From Rhizobium sp. EC-SD404 (GTDB lineage Bacteria; Pseudomonadota; Alphaproteobacteria; Rhizobiales; Rhizobiaceae), in NCBI RefSeq assembly GCF_902498825.1, contig NZ_LR701459.1, positions 1,122,001 through 1,186,000 on the forward strand: a stretch of 64,000 bases of DNA. The letters are read 5' to 3'. Within the stretch, counting starts at the first letter, position 1. Every line of letters starts with the position of its first letter. Shown here piece after piece: positions 16,887-25,297 of this stretch. The notes below the pieces were generated by a model that was not told the origin of the DNA, did not search any database, and saw only the letters and a list, made by a program, of their open reading frames with translations. The translations under genes and the position numbers were made by a program.

Positions 16887-17152
16887 CCTGAAACGGGCAT
16901 CGTTTTCGGATCGACGAAAACGCCTGCCTCGCGGGCCGCGGCGACGAATGCTCGGCGCGCGCCCATAGGCGGCTTGCCGCCATTCTCAACGTCTGAGCAG
17001 GCCTGGATCGCAGCCCGGTGCTTCTCGGTGCGCTTGCCGGGCCACTGGTTAAGCAGGAAATCGGACGTATCGCGGGCGGTTTTGAGCGTGAGCAAAGTGC
17101 CCGCCGCATCCACCTTGACGATGATGGGGGTGTCGAATTGATCTTTTTGCAT
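16883..17152 (-). CDS. DUF982 family protein
   Basis: An 89-residue protein with the DUF982 pattern: a beta strand FDTPIIVKV, then TLLTLKTARDTSDFLLNQWP, a central RTEKHRAAIQAC and a C-terminal ARRAFVAAAREAGVFV. DUF982 proteins are small, often multicopy and largely confined to Hyphomicrobiales, with unknown function. The ATG at 17152 gives the family N terminus; an in-frame start at 17179 is possible. The gene converges on and slightly overlaps the 50-residue gene. Confidence 0.8.
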   Translation of the reverse strand: MQKDQFDTPIIVKVDAAGTLLTLKTARDTSDFLLNQWPGKRTEKHRAAIQACSDVENGGKPPMGARRAFVAAAREAGVFVDPKTMPVSG

Positions 17153-17386
17153 TGCCGCTCTTACGGCAGTCCGAGCCAATAAGCGAGGAAATTGGGTGTT
17201 GCTGCGCGCGCTTGTCGCGCATAGTCCCGCGATCCTCCCGCCCTTTTGCCCGTCAGCGACATCACAAAATCGTGGCCGCGATGGCGCTGGACGTGATTGG
17301 TCCTAATTCCTCCAGAAACTACGTTTACTGAAAACATGAATGCGCTTCCTGGCTCATACAGCCGCCAGATCCGAAAGGAAGACCCC

Positions 17387-17884
17387 ATGAGCCGATTTCA
17401 GTTGAACCGCCGGTCGTTGATCGTTGCCGGTGCTGCGATGGGAGCAGCCTCGTCGCTCGGCATCGCTGGCCTTGCGGTCCCGGCGCGCGCGCAGGGTCTT
17501 GCCCCAACGCAGACAATGCGAGGCGGTGCCAACAATTACCTGCCCGGCGCTCCGGTCGTCGAACGTATCGGCGGCGGTGGGTTCTGGATGTCGGGCACCG
17601 TGCGTCGCGCCGGTGATGGCGCGCCGCTGGAGGGCATCCGGATCCAGATCTGGGCACACACCACCGAGGGCCGCGAGCGCGACCCGCATAGCCATGGCGC
17701 GACCCTCACGGGTGCTGACGGCACCTTCCGTCTGGAAATGCCGCAGATCGTGCCCGTTTTCGGCCAGCCGCACGGCCATCTGGCCTATGACGACGACGCG
17801 TTCGAAACCGTTTTTCTTCGCCCAGTCATGGGAAACGCGAGAGATACGAGTCTCAGCGCGGATTTCGTTCTCCAGCCGGCTTGA
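17387..17884 (+). CDS. Tat-exported intradiol-dioxygenase-like protein
   Basis: A 165-residue protein with a twin-arginine signal (NRRSLIVAGA near residues 7-16, cleavage near ARA|Q). The domain resembles the C-terminal beta-sandwich of intradiol dioxygenases (GTVRRAGDGAPLEGIRIQIW, GADGTFRLEM, and a PHGHLAYDDD segment with two His). The N-terminal helical domain of cytoplasmic dioxygenases is missing, and the usual Tyr iron ligands cannot be placed with confidence. Tat export implies folding with a cofactor before export. The stop overlaps the start of a membrane cytochrome-like gene (TTGA), suggesting a periplasmic/membrane pair. Confidence 0.72.
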   Translation: MSRFQLNRRSLIVAGAAMGAASSLGIAGLAVPARAQGLAPTQTMRGGANNYLPGAPVVERIGGGGFWMSGTVRRAGDGAPLEGIRIQIWAHTTEGRERDPHSHGATLTGADGTFRLEMPQIVPVFGQPHGHLAYDDDAFETVFLRPVMGNARDTSLSADFVLQPA

Positions 17885-18501
17885 TCCGGGTGGGTTCAGT
17901 GCGTGCCGTTCTGATCTGGCTTGGTGTCGCCTTCGCCGTGATCGTTCCTATCGCCGTCGCGGCAGCAAGTCCGCTGCTGCAATGGCGCGATCCGATCTAT
18001 ATCGCCGCCTGCTTTGCCGGGATCGTCGCGATTGCACTGGTGTTTGCGCAGCCATTGCTTGCGGGCGGGTATCTTCCCGGCTTGCCGATCCGCAAGGGCA
18101 GGCGGATCCACTCCGTTGTCGGCATGGTGCTTGTCGCCGCGGTTCTCGTCCACGTGGTCGGGCTTTGGATCACCAGCCCGCCGGATGTGGTCGACGCGCT
18201 TCTCTTCAGATCGCCGACCCCGTTCTCGGTCTGGGGCGTCATCGCCATGTGGGCAGTTTTCGCAGCCGCCATTCTGGCCGCCCTGCGCATCCGCCTTCGC
18301 CTGTCCCCAAGGCTCTGGCGGCTTGGGCATACGGGCCTGGCTGTGGTTACCGTGATCGGCAGCGTCGTCCACGCCGTGCTGATCGAGGGCACCATGGGAA
18401 CTGTTTCCAAGGCTCTGTTGTGTGCCCTTGTGCTGGGCGCCACCCTGAAGGTGGTTCTCGATCTCCGGACGTGGACCTTGCTTACCCGCGCGCGGCGGTG
18501 A
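17881..18501 (+). CDS. ferric-reductase-like transmembrane protein (four-His, likely di-haem)
   Basis: A 206-residue integral membrane protein with about six helices, similar to the ferric reductase-like transmembrane domain. Two helices each carry a His pair with 13 residues between them (HSVVGMVLVAAVLVH and HTGLAVVTVIGSVVH), the pattern of two stacked b-type haems. There is no FAD/NAD(P) domain, so electrons would come from the quinone pool or another partner and pass to a periplasmic protein. The TTG overlapping the previous stop is the likely start, with GTG at 17890 as alternative. Confidence 0.72.
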   Translation: MIRVGSVRAVLIWLGVAFAVIVPIAVAAASPLLQWRDPIYIAACFAGIVAIALVFAQPLLAGGYLPGLPIRKGRRIHSVVGMVLVAAVLVHVVGLWITSPPDVVDALLFRSPTPFSVWGVIAMWAVFAAAILAALRIRLRLSPRLWRLGHTGLAVVTVIGSVVHAVLIEGTMGTVSKALLCALVLGATLKVVLDLRTWTLLTRARR

Positions 18502-18538
18502 TTAATCGTCGGCTGTATGGTGCCGGGTGGGAAAATCG

Positions 18539-19981
18539 ATGGGCGAGATCCGTGTCTTTGGGCCACGCCTTCTGGCAGCAGTCGTGGGAGCGGTCCTCTG
18601 CCTTTTCGGTGTGTGGAACCTGGAATCCGCCCGGTCCGGCCTGACGATCGAAGCGCTCAACGTCGGAACGACGCCTGCCACAGTCTATCGTCGCAACGAT
18701 GTCGACGCGGCGCCGGCGATCGTGATTGCCCACGGATTTGCCGGATCGCGCCAACTCATGGAAGCCTACGCACTGACCTTGGCGCAGACGGGCTACGTCG
18801 CCGTTTCCTTTGATTTCGAAGGGCACGGCCGAAATCCGATACCGATGTCCGGCGACGTGACGCGGGTTGACGGCACGACGCAGCTCCTCATGGCGGAAGT
18901 CGGTCGGGTCGTCGATGCTGTGCTGGCGCTGCCTTCGGTTGATGGGCGTATCGCCTTGCTCGGGCATTCGATGGCGTCCGATATCATCGTGCGCAATGCC
19001 ATCGACGACCCGAGAATTGCCGCGACGGTGGCGATCTCGATGTTCTCCGAAGCGGTCACCGCGACCGAGCCGCGCAATCTGCTGATGATCTCCGGCGAAT
19101 GGGAATCGTTCCTGCGCGAGAATGCCCTCCTCAATGCGCGGCTGATCGACCCGCAGGCAGAGGAGGGCGAAACCATCGGCAATCCGGCCGGCGACGGCGG
19201 GCGCCGCACCGTTTTCGCACCGAATGTCGAACATGTCGGCGTGCTCTATTCGCCGACGGCGCAGCGCGAGGCGCGTGACTGGCTCGACGCGGTTTTTGCG
19301 CGCACCAGCACGGGGCCGATCGCCGCGACCGGGCCTTCGATCGTGCTGCTCCTGTCCGGGATCGTCATTCTGGCCTGGCCAATGTCGCGTTTGCTGCCAA
19401 GACAGGAAGCGCACCCGGCTGTTCTGCCGTGGCGTAAATTCGTCCTCGCCGTCGGTCTTCCCGCAGTCGTGACGCCGCTCCTGCTCACCCTCGTCGAGAC
19501 GGGTTTCCTGCCGGTGCTTGTGGCCGATTATCTCGCCGTGCATCTGTTTGTGTTCGGCCTGTTGTCGCTCGGACTGCTGGCGTGGAGCGGTGTTCGCCTG
19601 GGCCGGGTCGCGTGGTGGGTGGCTTTGGTGTTGGCGGCCTACGGGATCTTCGTCTTTGGCGGCGCGCTGGATCGCTACGTGGCCTCCTTCATGCCGAATA
19701 CGGCGCGCCTGCCGATCATCGCCGCCATTGCCGTCGGAACCGTGCCGTACATGGTCGCCGACAGTCTGGCGCTGAGCGGTGGTTATGCCCCGCTATGGCG
19801 TGTGCTGGTTGCACGTGGGGCTTTTCTGGCATCGCTCGCGGCAGCGGTGGCACTGGATTTCGAACGGCTGTTCTTCCTCCTCATCATCATACCCGTGATC
19901 GTCCTGTTCTTTGTCGTCTTCGGTCTGATGGGCGGGTGGGTGGGCCACACGCCGCCCATGGCGGACAGCCGCCCGCCGTGA
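18539..19981 (+). CDS. membrane-anchored alpha/beta hydrolase with multi-helix C-terminal domain
   Basis: A 480-residue protein. A first membrane helix near residues 8-28 leads to an alpha/beta-hydrolase domain (about 45-265) with a VIAHGFAGS oxyanion strand, FDFEGHGRN, the nucleophile box LGHSMASD and a late His in NVEHVGVLY. The rest (about 270-475) contains roughly seven hydrophobic helices. The hydrolase part probably faces the periplasm. The substrate is unknown. The ATG at 18539 was preferred over GTG 18527; both are possible. It follows the cytochrome-like gene by 37 bases and may share its operon. This is the last gene before the accessory island. Confidence 0.7.
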   Translation: MGEIRVFGPRLLAAVVGAVLCLFGVWNLESARSGLTIEALNVGTTPATVYRRNDVDAAPAIVIAHGFAGSRQLMEAYALTLAQTGYVAVSFDFEGHGRNPIPMSGDVTRVDGTTQLLMAEVGRVVDAVLALPSVDGRIALLGHSMASDIIVRNAIDDPRIAATVAISMFSEAVTATEPRNLLMISGEWESFLRENALLNARLIDPQAEEGETIGNPAGDGGRRTVFAPNVEHVGVLYSPTAQREARDWLDAVFARTSTGPIAATGPSIVLLLSGIVILAWPMSRLLPRQEAHPAVLPWRKFVLAVGLPAVVTPLLLTLVETGFLPVLVADYLAVHLFVFGLLSLGLLAWSGVRLGRVAWWVALVLAAYGIFVFGGALDRYVASFMPNTARLPIIAAIAVGTVPYMVADSLALSGGYAPLWRVLVARGAFLASLAAAVALDFERLFFLLIIIPVIVLFFVVFGLMGGWVGHTPPMADSRPP

Positions 19982-20355
19982 TCTACTTCACCAGCATCGA
20001 AACCGATCAGCAGGTGCAGGCAGTAGCTTAAGTCACGCCGAAATCTGTCCAGGGATCGGGGGGTAGCTCAAATTTCAATTGTTCCAGAGCCCGCATCAGA
20101 ACGTATCGCTAAAAAAACTAAATGCTCGTGGTTCAGTCTGCAGCGTCCTGCGAAGCAGACGAGAGGGGATATAAACACCTAGATATAGTTGTACCGGAGC
20201 TAACGGGATAAGCCTTAAAACGAGATCGAGCATAATTCGCGCCATACTAAAAATCTCGGAATTTGGAGACAGTCCTACGTTTAAACCAGCAATGTTCTCT
20301 CATGTTTGAAAGTGAAACTGGTGCGATTTCGGAATTATTCCTCTCAACTTCAATA
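19982..20355. other. AT-rich junction region without recognised gene (left edge of island)
   Basis: After the hydrolase stop the sequence becomes visibly richer in A and T, with stops in all frames and no recognisable protein. It marks the change from conserved chromosome to accessory DNA. No att-type repeat could be identified by eye. Confidence 0.45.
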
Positions 20356-20742
20356 TTAATCACATTTTGCTGCGGCTGTATCTTCGATATATTCCAGTGC
20401 GGCGTTGTAAATTGGAAAAATAAATGCAGTCCGATGGAGAGTTGGTCTCCTAACGTCGCCGATGTGCCGAGGCATGGCATCAGACAGAGTCGCTTTGTAA
20501 GCGAGATATATATCAAAGCAGCCGACGGACGATTGGATATCTAAAATCCAATTGCCCGGTTCCCAGGTTTCCCCGTAAAGGATGTAGTGCATTGGTTCAT
20601 GGTAATAAAATAATATATTATTCATAGCGGCATCAATATTGTCGTGCATTGAAATGATCGTGCCATCTTTGCGCGTGACGAGGTTGGTCAATTCAGTTTC
20701 CCGAGGGATATTCATCAAATCGTGAAAATCAATTATTCTCAT
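20356..20742 (-). CDS. hypothetical protein of foreign composition
   Basis: A 128-residue protein of AT-rich codon use, unlike its neighbours. The start MRIIDFHDLM at 20742 is supported by AAGGA seven bases upstream; the frame continues further upstream, but that part is the end of an IS element. Aromatic-rich, apparently globular segments (ILFYYHEPMHYILYG, WEPGNWILDI) are present, with no recognised domain or signal peptide. It lies just beyond the right end of an IS3-type remnant, so it may have been brought in by transfer. Confidence 0.55.
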   Translation of the reverse strand: MRIIDFHDLMNIPRETELTNLVTRKDGTIISMHDNIDAAMNNILFYYHEPMHYILYGETWEPGNWILDIQSSVGCFDIYLAYKATLSDAMPRHIGDVRRPTLHRTAFIFPIYNAALEYIEDTAAAKCD

Positions 20743-20944
20743 TTTTGTTCCTTTTAGGTACTTAAGTGTGCTGATACAAAAATCATTGCTTGCGTTTTCA
20801 TCGGCTGCAACTCTTTTCTTGCAGATTTCGAAATTTATGGAACATCGACGATCACGCTTCAATGTCAGGAAAGCGCCGCGCGCGGAAATGCTGAGGCGGC
20901 CATGTGGAGTAGACCCCGTTTCACCGGACAGTCGGCGGTTGGGT

Positions 20945-21495
20945 TTAGGCACTAAGACGCAGGAACTCGCGTGGTGAGCGGAACCTGAGCCCGGAGTGCG
21001 GGTGGACTCACAGTAGTCGTCGATCCAGTCGGGCAGCAAGGCCAGGATGGTATCGGCGTCTGGGAGGATGGCGGTCGAGGCGTAGTCTCTCTTCAGTGTT
21101 TGACGAAGGCCTCGGACATGCCGCTACTCTGCGGGCTTCGAACCGGAGTGAAGAGCAGATTGATGCCGAGGGCAGCGGCGACCTGCGCGGTCTGCCTGGC
21201 AATATAGGCGCTGCCATTGTCCGAGAGCCATTCCAGTCGGTGCGGGACCTTAAGGGTCTTGAAGCGGCGTTCCACCGCGGCAAGTCACAGACCATTTCAC
21301 CACAGATGCCGGCATTGGCCACGGCTGACCAGCGATGATCTCCCGGTCGCAGGCATCGATGACGAACACAATGCGGACCACCTCGCCATTGCGGGCACGG
21401 ATCTCCAGATGATCTGAGCACCAGCGGATGTTGGAACTCAGCGCAACGACGACGCCGTCGTGGGTGTGGGTATCCGAAAGGTCGCCGCGTGCCAA
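20945..21495 (-). pseudogene. decayed IS3-family (IS2-group) transposase OrfB
   Basis: Minus-strand fragments in several frames reconstruct the C-terminal half of an IS2-group integrase: GVVVALSSNIRWCSDHLEI, FVIDACDRE (first catalytic Asp), WLSDNGSAY (second Asp), SPQSSGMSEAFVK (Glu), then RDYASTAILPDADTIL and a final HPHSGLRFRSPREF. At least three frameshifts separate these pieces, and the N-terminal part and orfA are missing. A probable element end (TGGAGTAGACCCCGTTTCAC) begins at 20905. It cannot encode active transposase. Confidence 0.8.
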
Positions 21496-21569
21496 AACCG
21501 CCTCCTAAAAAGCAGTCGTGAATCACGCGTCTGCTGATTTGGGAGTCCACTTTGTCAACAGGGCCTAGG

Positions 21570-21867
21570 TGTTTGATCCAGGAGTTTGATGGTGCAATGT
21601 TTTCGATCGATGGAAGGAGGCACTATGGACCAGGTTCATGGGAGCGCCACGACGACAGAGGCGATCCGTCGAGCGATACAGCATAGTCAAGAGAGCCTGA
21701 GGGCGCTTTCGAAGCGCTACGGCATCAACCAGAACGGTTGCGAAGTGGAAGAAGCGGACCTCGGTCGCCGACGTGCCAACTGGGCCGAAAGACCCCAAGT
21801 CAACTGTGCTGTCGATCGAAGATGAGGCGATCATCGTCGCTTCGCAAGCACACGCTGCTTCCGCTGA
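21570..21867 (+). pseudogene. IS481-family transposase, 5' fragment (copy 1)
   Basis: An ATG at 21625, preceded by AAGGAGG, opens MDQVHGSATTTEAIRRAIQH, the N-terminal helix-turn-helix of a common IS481-type transposase. Frameshifts near 21733 and 21843 interrupt the continuation (VAKWKKRTSVADVPTGPKD, then RKHTLLPL). At about 21868 the homology switches abruptly to an IS1595-type transposase. The bases before the ATG match those before the second copy at 23.53 kb, so both retain the same element end. Confidence 0.75.
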
Positions 21868-22329
21868 TCCCGAAAGCCTACACAGCGACATCAGCCCGAT
21901 TCCTCGATCGTTTCGTCTCACCGGACGCCCGCATCGTGTCAGATGCAGACCCTGCGATCCGTAAGACCGCGAAACCCTTCAAAGGCTATGCCTCAGTCGT
22001 CCATGGGGACGATGTCTTCGCCCAGGGCGACGTCCATTCAAATACGGCCGAGAGCGTGATCTCGACGCTGAATCGGGCTCAGATCGGCGTATTCCATTGG
22101 CTAAATCGGGAGCATCAGCAACGGTATCGATGAGATTGTCTTTCGCCGAAATCAGAGGGAGCTGATCGTCAGACAGCTTGGCCGCGATGAGCCTGAGTCC
22201 GTCGAACTGAGATACCGTTCGTTCACATCGCAACTGCAGGACTTAATTGCTCGCGCTCTTGGTCGGCAGGTTAGTAGGTCTAAGATTGGCGGGATGGATT
22301 GGCCGCCGCCGATCGCCTTTTTTGATTGA
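21868..22329 (+). pseudogene. IS1595-family transposase, C-terminal fragment
   Basis: It begins in frame after the IS481 piece with IPKAYTATSARFLDRFV. The conserved C-terminal half of an IS1595-type DDE transposase follows: IVSDADPAIRKTA, SVVHGDDVFAQGDVHSNTAE, and HWLNREHQQRY. A one-base shift near 22131 moves the end (DEIVFRRNQRE to a stop at about 22329) into another frame. The N-terminal half, with the first catalytic residues, is absent. Confidence 0.75.
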
Positions 22330-22376
22330 CGTCGTGAAAATTTGCGATGACCATACTGTGATGATTGAGGACAAAC

Positions 22377-23216
22377 ATGTTTCAGATCGACCAATTACCT
22401 GTTTATGGGGACGTCACACATCTCTGCAGGGTCGCGCGTGGGCATCGCGACCATCTCATAGGCGACCCTCTCCTTGCCGGGGATGACATCGAGATCAAGA
22501 TTAGCTCGGACAAAGGGCCGTATATCGACGCAAACGCTAAGTTCCTGGCTTCCGAGCACGGCAGGAAGGCTGCGACAGCGATCGCCGAGGAACACGCATT
22601 ACTGAAGAATTTGTCGGATCACATCGTGGTCCGCTCCAACGAGATCGCAGACATGCGAAAATGTTGGACCGTCTCAATTCTTGCACGCGTCTCTACGGTG
22701 TCAGGACAGATTTTTGGTCGTGAATTCGCCGACCCGACGTCTATCATTCAATCGCTGTTCTTCTCGCTGGATACAGACGAGGATCATAGGATCGTGAGAT
22801 ATCCTGTTGCGATAACCGCCTACGACCAGGCGAATTGGCTCCCTCGGTACAAACTCGATACCAGCAAGGTCGAAATCTGCGAACGGGCGGCGATTGAGGT
22901 CGCCCAGGGTTTCGCCGACACAATCCGCAGCGACGCTGGCGATCATGGGACTATATTTGACGGAATTTTGTGGTCCCTGGATTCCGGTGACGTCGTAAGT
23001 CAATGGGTTAAGATGTCGCCGCCGGTGGGCAGAAGCGGAATGCCAACGTGGCGTTCTCCGCAGCCGCTCGACGTCGATATCGCCAGTCCTGGATTGGCAT
23101 GTCAGTCCAGTGATTGGATCTTCGGAATGGAGAGACTGGCAGGTCCTGCGGACAAGCATGTGTCTGATGAAGGTGGGCGGCATTGGTCAAGTTCGCCTTT
23201 AACAACACGCCATTGA
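22377..23216 (+). CDS. hypothetical protein in the island
   Basis: A 279-residue protein starting at ATG 22377, five bases after GAGGA; an in-frame ATG at 22365 is possible. No domain, signal peptide or membrane segment is recognised. A helical middle part (about 60-130) is followed by a SIIQSLFFSLDTDEDHRIVRYPVA segment. The C-terminal ~50 residues are low in predicted structure and could be read-through of a degraded end. It is flanked on both sides by IS fragments, so it may be cargo of the accessory region or the remnant of a larger gene. Confidence 0.45.
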   Translation: MFQIDQLPVYGDVTHLCRVARGHRDHLIGDPLLAGDDIEIKISSDKGPYIDANAKFLASEHGRKAATAIAEEHALLKNLSDHIVVRSNEIADMRKCWTVSILARVSTVSGQIFGREFADPTSIIQSLFFSLDTDEDHRIVRYPVAITAYDQANWLPRYKLDTSKVEICERAAIEVAQGFADTIRSDAGDHGTIFDGILWSLDSGDVVSQWVKMSPPVGRSGMPTWRSPQPLDVDIASPGLACQSSDWIFGMERLAGPADKHVSDEGGRHWSSSPLTTRH

Positions 23217-23527
23217 ACGACTACGATTGATGACTGGCTTTCATTGATACTTCGAGCTTTCCGCGCCGTTCTGCAATCCATCTTAACTCATCGAACGAAA
23301 CAGTGCTGCAAGTTGAGCGTCGAAGCTTACCGTGGTGCCTGCAGAACGGGTCGCGCGTGCTTTTCCTCAACGTTGGCATCAGGAAATTTCCTCCCACCGT
23401 CTGCAGATGTTTCTGTTTCATATTTGCTGAGGTAGCCGGAACCAGAGTGCCAGCGCAAATGAAATGCGGAACCACGCGGCGTTATTGTCTCTGGCGGCGT
23501 ACTACACTTGAAGACTGATCCCGATGT
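23217..23527. other. 311-base stretch, no recognised gene
   Basis: Short frames exist on both strands without family resemblance or ribosome-binding sites. It separates the orphan gene from the second IS481 remnant and is probably decayed DNA. Confidence 0.4.
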
Positions 23528-23825
23528 CTGGTCCCAGGCTTTGATGGTGCTCTGTTTTCCAGACTGAGAGGGACGCACTTAGGCCAGGTTCTACGTGGCA
23601 ACGCCACGGCTTCGACAGAAGACCGTACCGAAGTGGAAGAAGCGTTGCTCAGTCGGCGATCTGCCGACCGGAACGAAGGAGGCACTATCCGCTGTCTTGT
23701 TGCCGGAGAAGCAGGCGGTCCGCGTCGCTTTCCGGAAGTACACATTGCTGCCGCTGGACAACTGCGCCTACGCGCTCCAGCCGACTATCTCGCAGCTGAC
23801 ACCTTATCTCTGCCACGCAGCCTGA
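23528..23825 (+). pseudogene. IS481-family transposase, 5' fragment (copy 2)
   Basis: A diverged second copy of the element start at 21.57 kb: the shared pre-ATG region (TTTGATGGTGC), a lost start codon, then remnants equivalent to VPKWKKRCSVGDLPTGTKE and FRKYTLLPLDNCAYALQPTI. It extends further into the transposase than copy 1 but has frameshifts, and ends near 23825 just before an IS630-type piece. Confidence 0.7.
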
Positions 23826-23861
23826 CATAGAAGGTGTCGAAGCACCCAGTGGCCGCGTTTG

Positions 23862-24006
23862 GACGTATAAAAAAGACGCACACGCACTGTAGCAGGACCG
23901 TCCCGACATCCGGAAGCGGAGGCAGGCCTGGTTCGACGGCCAGCTCGCTCTCGATCCAACAAAGCTCGTCTTCATCGACGAGACGGGATTGTCGACGAAA
24001 ATGGTC
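23862..24006 (+). pseudogene. IS630-family transposase, internal fragment
   Basis: In one frame (with one stop near 23900) the sequence reads KKTHTAL, QDRPDIRKRRQAWFDGQLAL, then KLVFIDETGLSTKM. The FIDET motif contains the second catalytic Asp region of IS630 transposases. Homology stops at about 24006, exactly where a reverse-strand PIN-toxin remnant begins. Confidence 0.7.
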
Positions 24007-24009
24007 CTG

Positions 24010-24128
24010 TCGCCCCATTCTGCTTCGATCTCAGCGTCCAATGGAGACGAACAGGTTTTCGACAGCCAACTTCATCAGGATGTTTCGCTGCTCTTGGCCA
24101 AACAGAACGTTGGCGTTGGCTAGGACAA
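24010..24128 (-). pseudogene. PIN-domain toxin remnant (VapC-like), truncated
   Basis: Just downstream of the antitoxin-like gene, the minus strand reads VVLANANVLFGQEQRNILMK and LAVENLF, the N terminus of a PIN-domain RNase toxin. A frame change then gives DAEIEAEWGD. The first catalytic Asp, normally in LDANVL, is Asn here, and the domain is cut off at the IS630 fragment. It therefore cannot be a functional nuclease. Confidence 0.6.
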
Positions 24129-24139
24129 CAGGACAAGAT

Positions 24140-24577
24140 TCAGGGCTTGTGGGGAGCTTCAAAGTCTCCAATCTCGTCAAAGTTCTGGTAAATTTCGTTC
24201 ATCAGATCGTTCTGCTCTTCCTCTTTCGCCTTCAGCGCGATCACGTCTGCCAATGTGCTGCGCCGATGGGTGCCGACGTAGTGAAAGGGAAGACGCCCAT
24301 CCTCCATTCTTCGGACGACCATCGGCCGTGACACACCGAGTATCTTGCCTGCTTGGACAGGCGTCAGTTCAGTGCCGAGCGGACCATATGCAACCCCTCC
24401 CTTCTTTAATGCAGTCGACAAAAAGCGTGAAAAGACTAATGCTAATGGCGGATCAAGCGATACGGTCAGGGCGTCGCCCTGCTGACCTTCCTGCACGGTG
24501 AGCGCAGCCAAGGCCTTTTATGCGGCCTGCTTCATTCGATCATCAAAATCCTCGAAAACGATGTGTCGATTGCTCAT
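24140..24577 (-). pseudogene. antitoxin-like helix-turn-helix protein with an internal stop codon
   Basis: From an ATG at 24577 with a strong GGAGG Shine-Dalgarno, the frame reads MSNRHIVFEDFDDRMKQAA and then meets TAA (24518-24520). It continues unbroken for 125 more codons. The C-terminal part (ELTPVQAGKILGVSRPMVVR) is an excisionase/MerR-like DNA-binding domain found in antitoxins of PIN-toxin pairs. Restart at TTG 24511 would give a 123-residue protein retaining the DNA-binding part, so residual expression is possible. The partner toxin just downstream is truncated. Confidence 0.65.
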
Positions 24578-25297
24578 TGAATGGACCTCCTAACTGAAAT
24601 AAGTGAAACGGGTGAGAAAGCGAATGATGAAACACCGTCTTAGGCAAGGCGGGGTGGATCGAATTCAGAGCCGTAAAAGGGGCTTCTACCGGTGTTTGGA
24701 GGACAGGCCCGTCCGCAATAAGGCTTAGTGTTTTATAAGGGGGATGGGGTTGGATGCGCGCTCGCGATCACTGAATCTTCGCGCTCGCCAGCTTGAAGAT
24801 GTCCGGCGCAAATGAGACACCGATTGACCGGATGACGCCGATCAGGCCGAGCCTCGGGCGACGCTTTCCGAACCTTCCCACGATGTGGAACCCCTCTGAT
24901 AGAATCGAACTCCTGTGCGGGCTGAATCGCATTTCTCAGCTGCGGAATCGCGGATGTAGATCGTTGAATCGCCGAAGCGCGCATTGATCTGGTTTGTCAT
25001 TGCATCATCCGGATAGATCCTGCTCTGTATTCAAATGGCAATGCTTGTCGCTGCGATGCCAAAGGATCAAGGGCGGCAGCGCGCCGGGAGAAGCGTCGCA
25101 TCTTCTCAGGACAATGATCGATCGGCGTGGAGTCGTTGGCCTCCATGGCAATACTCAGCATTGCCGCGATAGATCGTAGGTTCTTCAACGCCGTTGGCCG
25201 GTGGATCAGCATCCCAAACCTTTGCGGCGGTTTTAATTAAGGGGCAGCTGTCACTGCGAGTAGAAGCTCTTTTTTAAGCCACCACGGCGCGCCGCGA
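24578..25297. other. 720-base stretch without recognised gene
   Basis: Several short frames exist on both strands (the longest about 80 codons) but none has family resemblance plus a ribosome-binding site. A minus-strand ATG at 24999 opens a roughly 50-codon frame of unknown reality. The right end borders the stop of the FtsH-like gene. No transposon end, tRNA or CRISPR repeat was seen. Confidence 0.45.

Noticed and set aside
20263..20544. 93-codon plus-strand frame in the AT-rich region
   Set aside because: Antisense to a better-supported minus-strand gene with a clear Shine-Dalgarno; no family resemblance.
21093..21275. Short intact frame that might be a small DNA-binding gene
   Set aside because: It is one of several frame fragments of the IS2-group integrase core (WLSDNGS and SPQSSGMSEAF), so it is part of the pseudogene.
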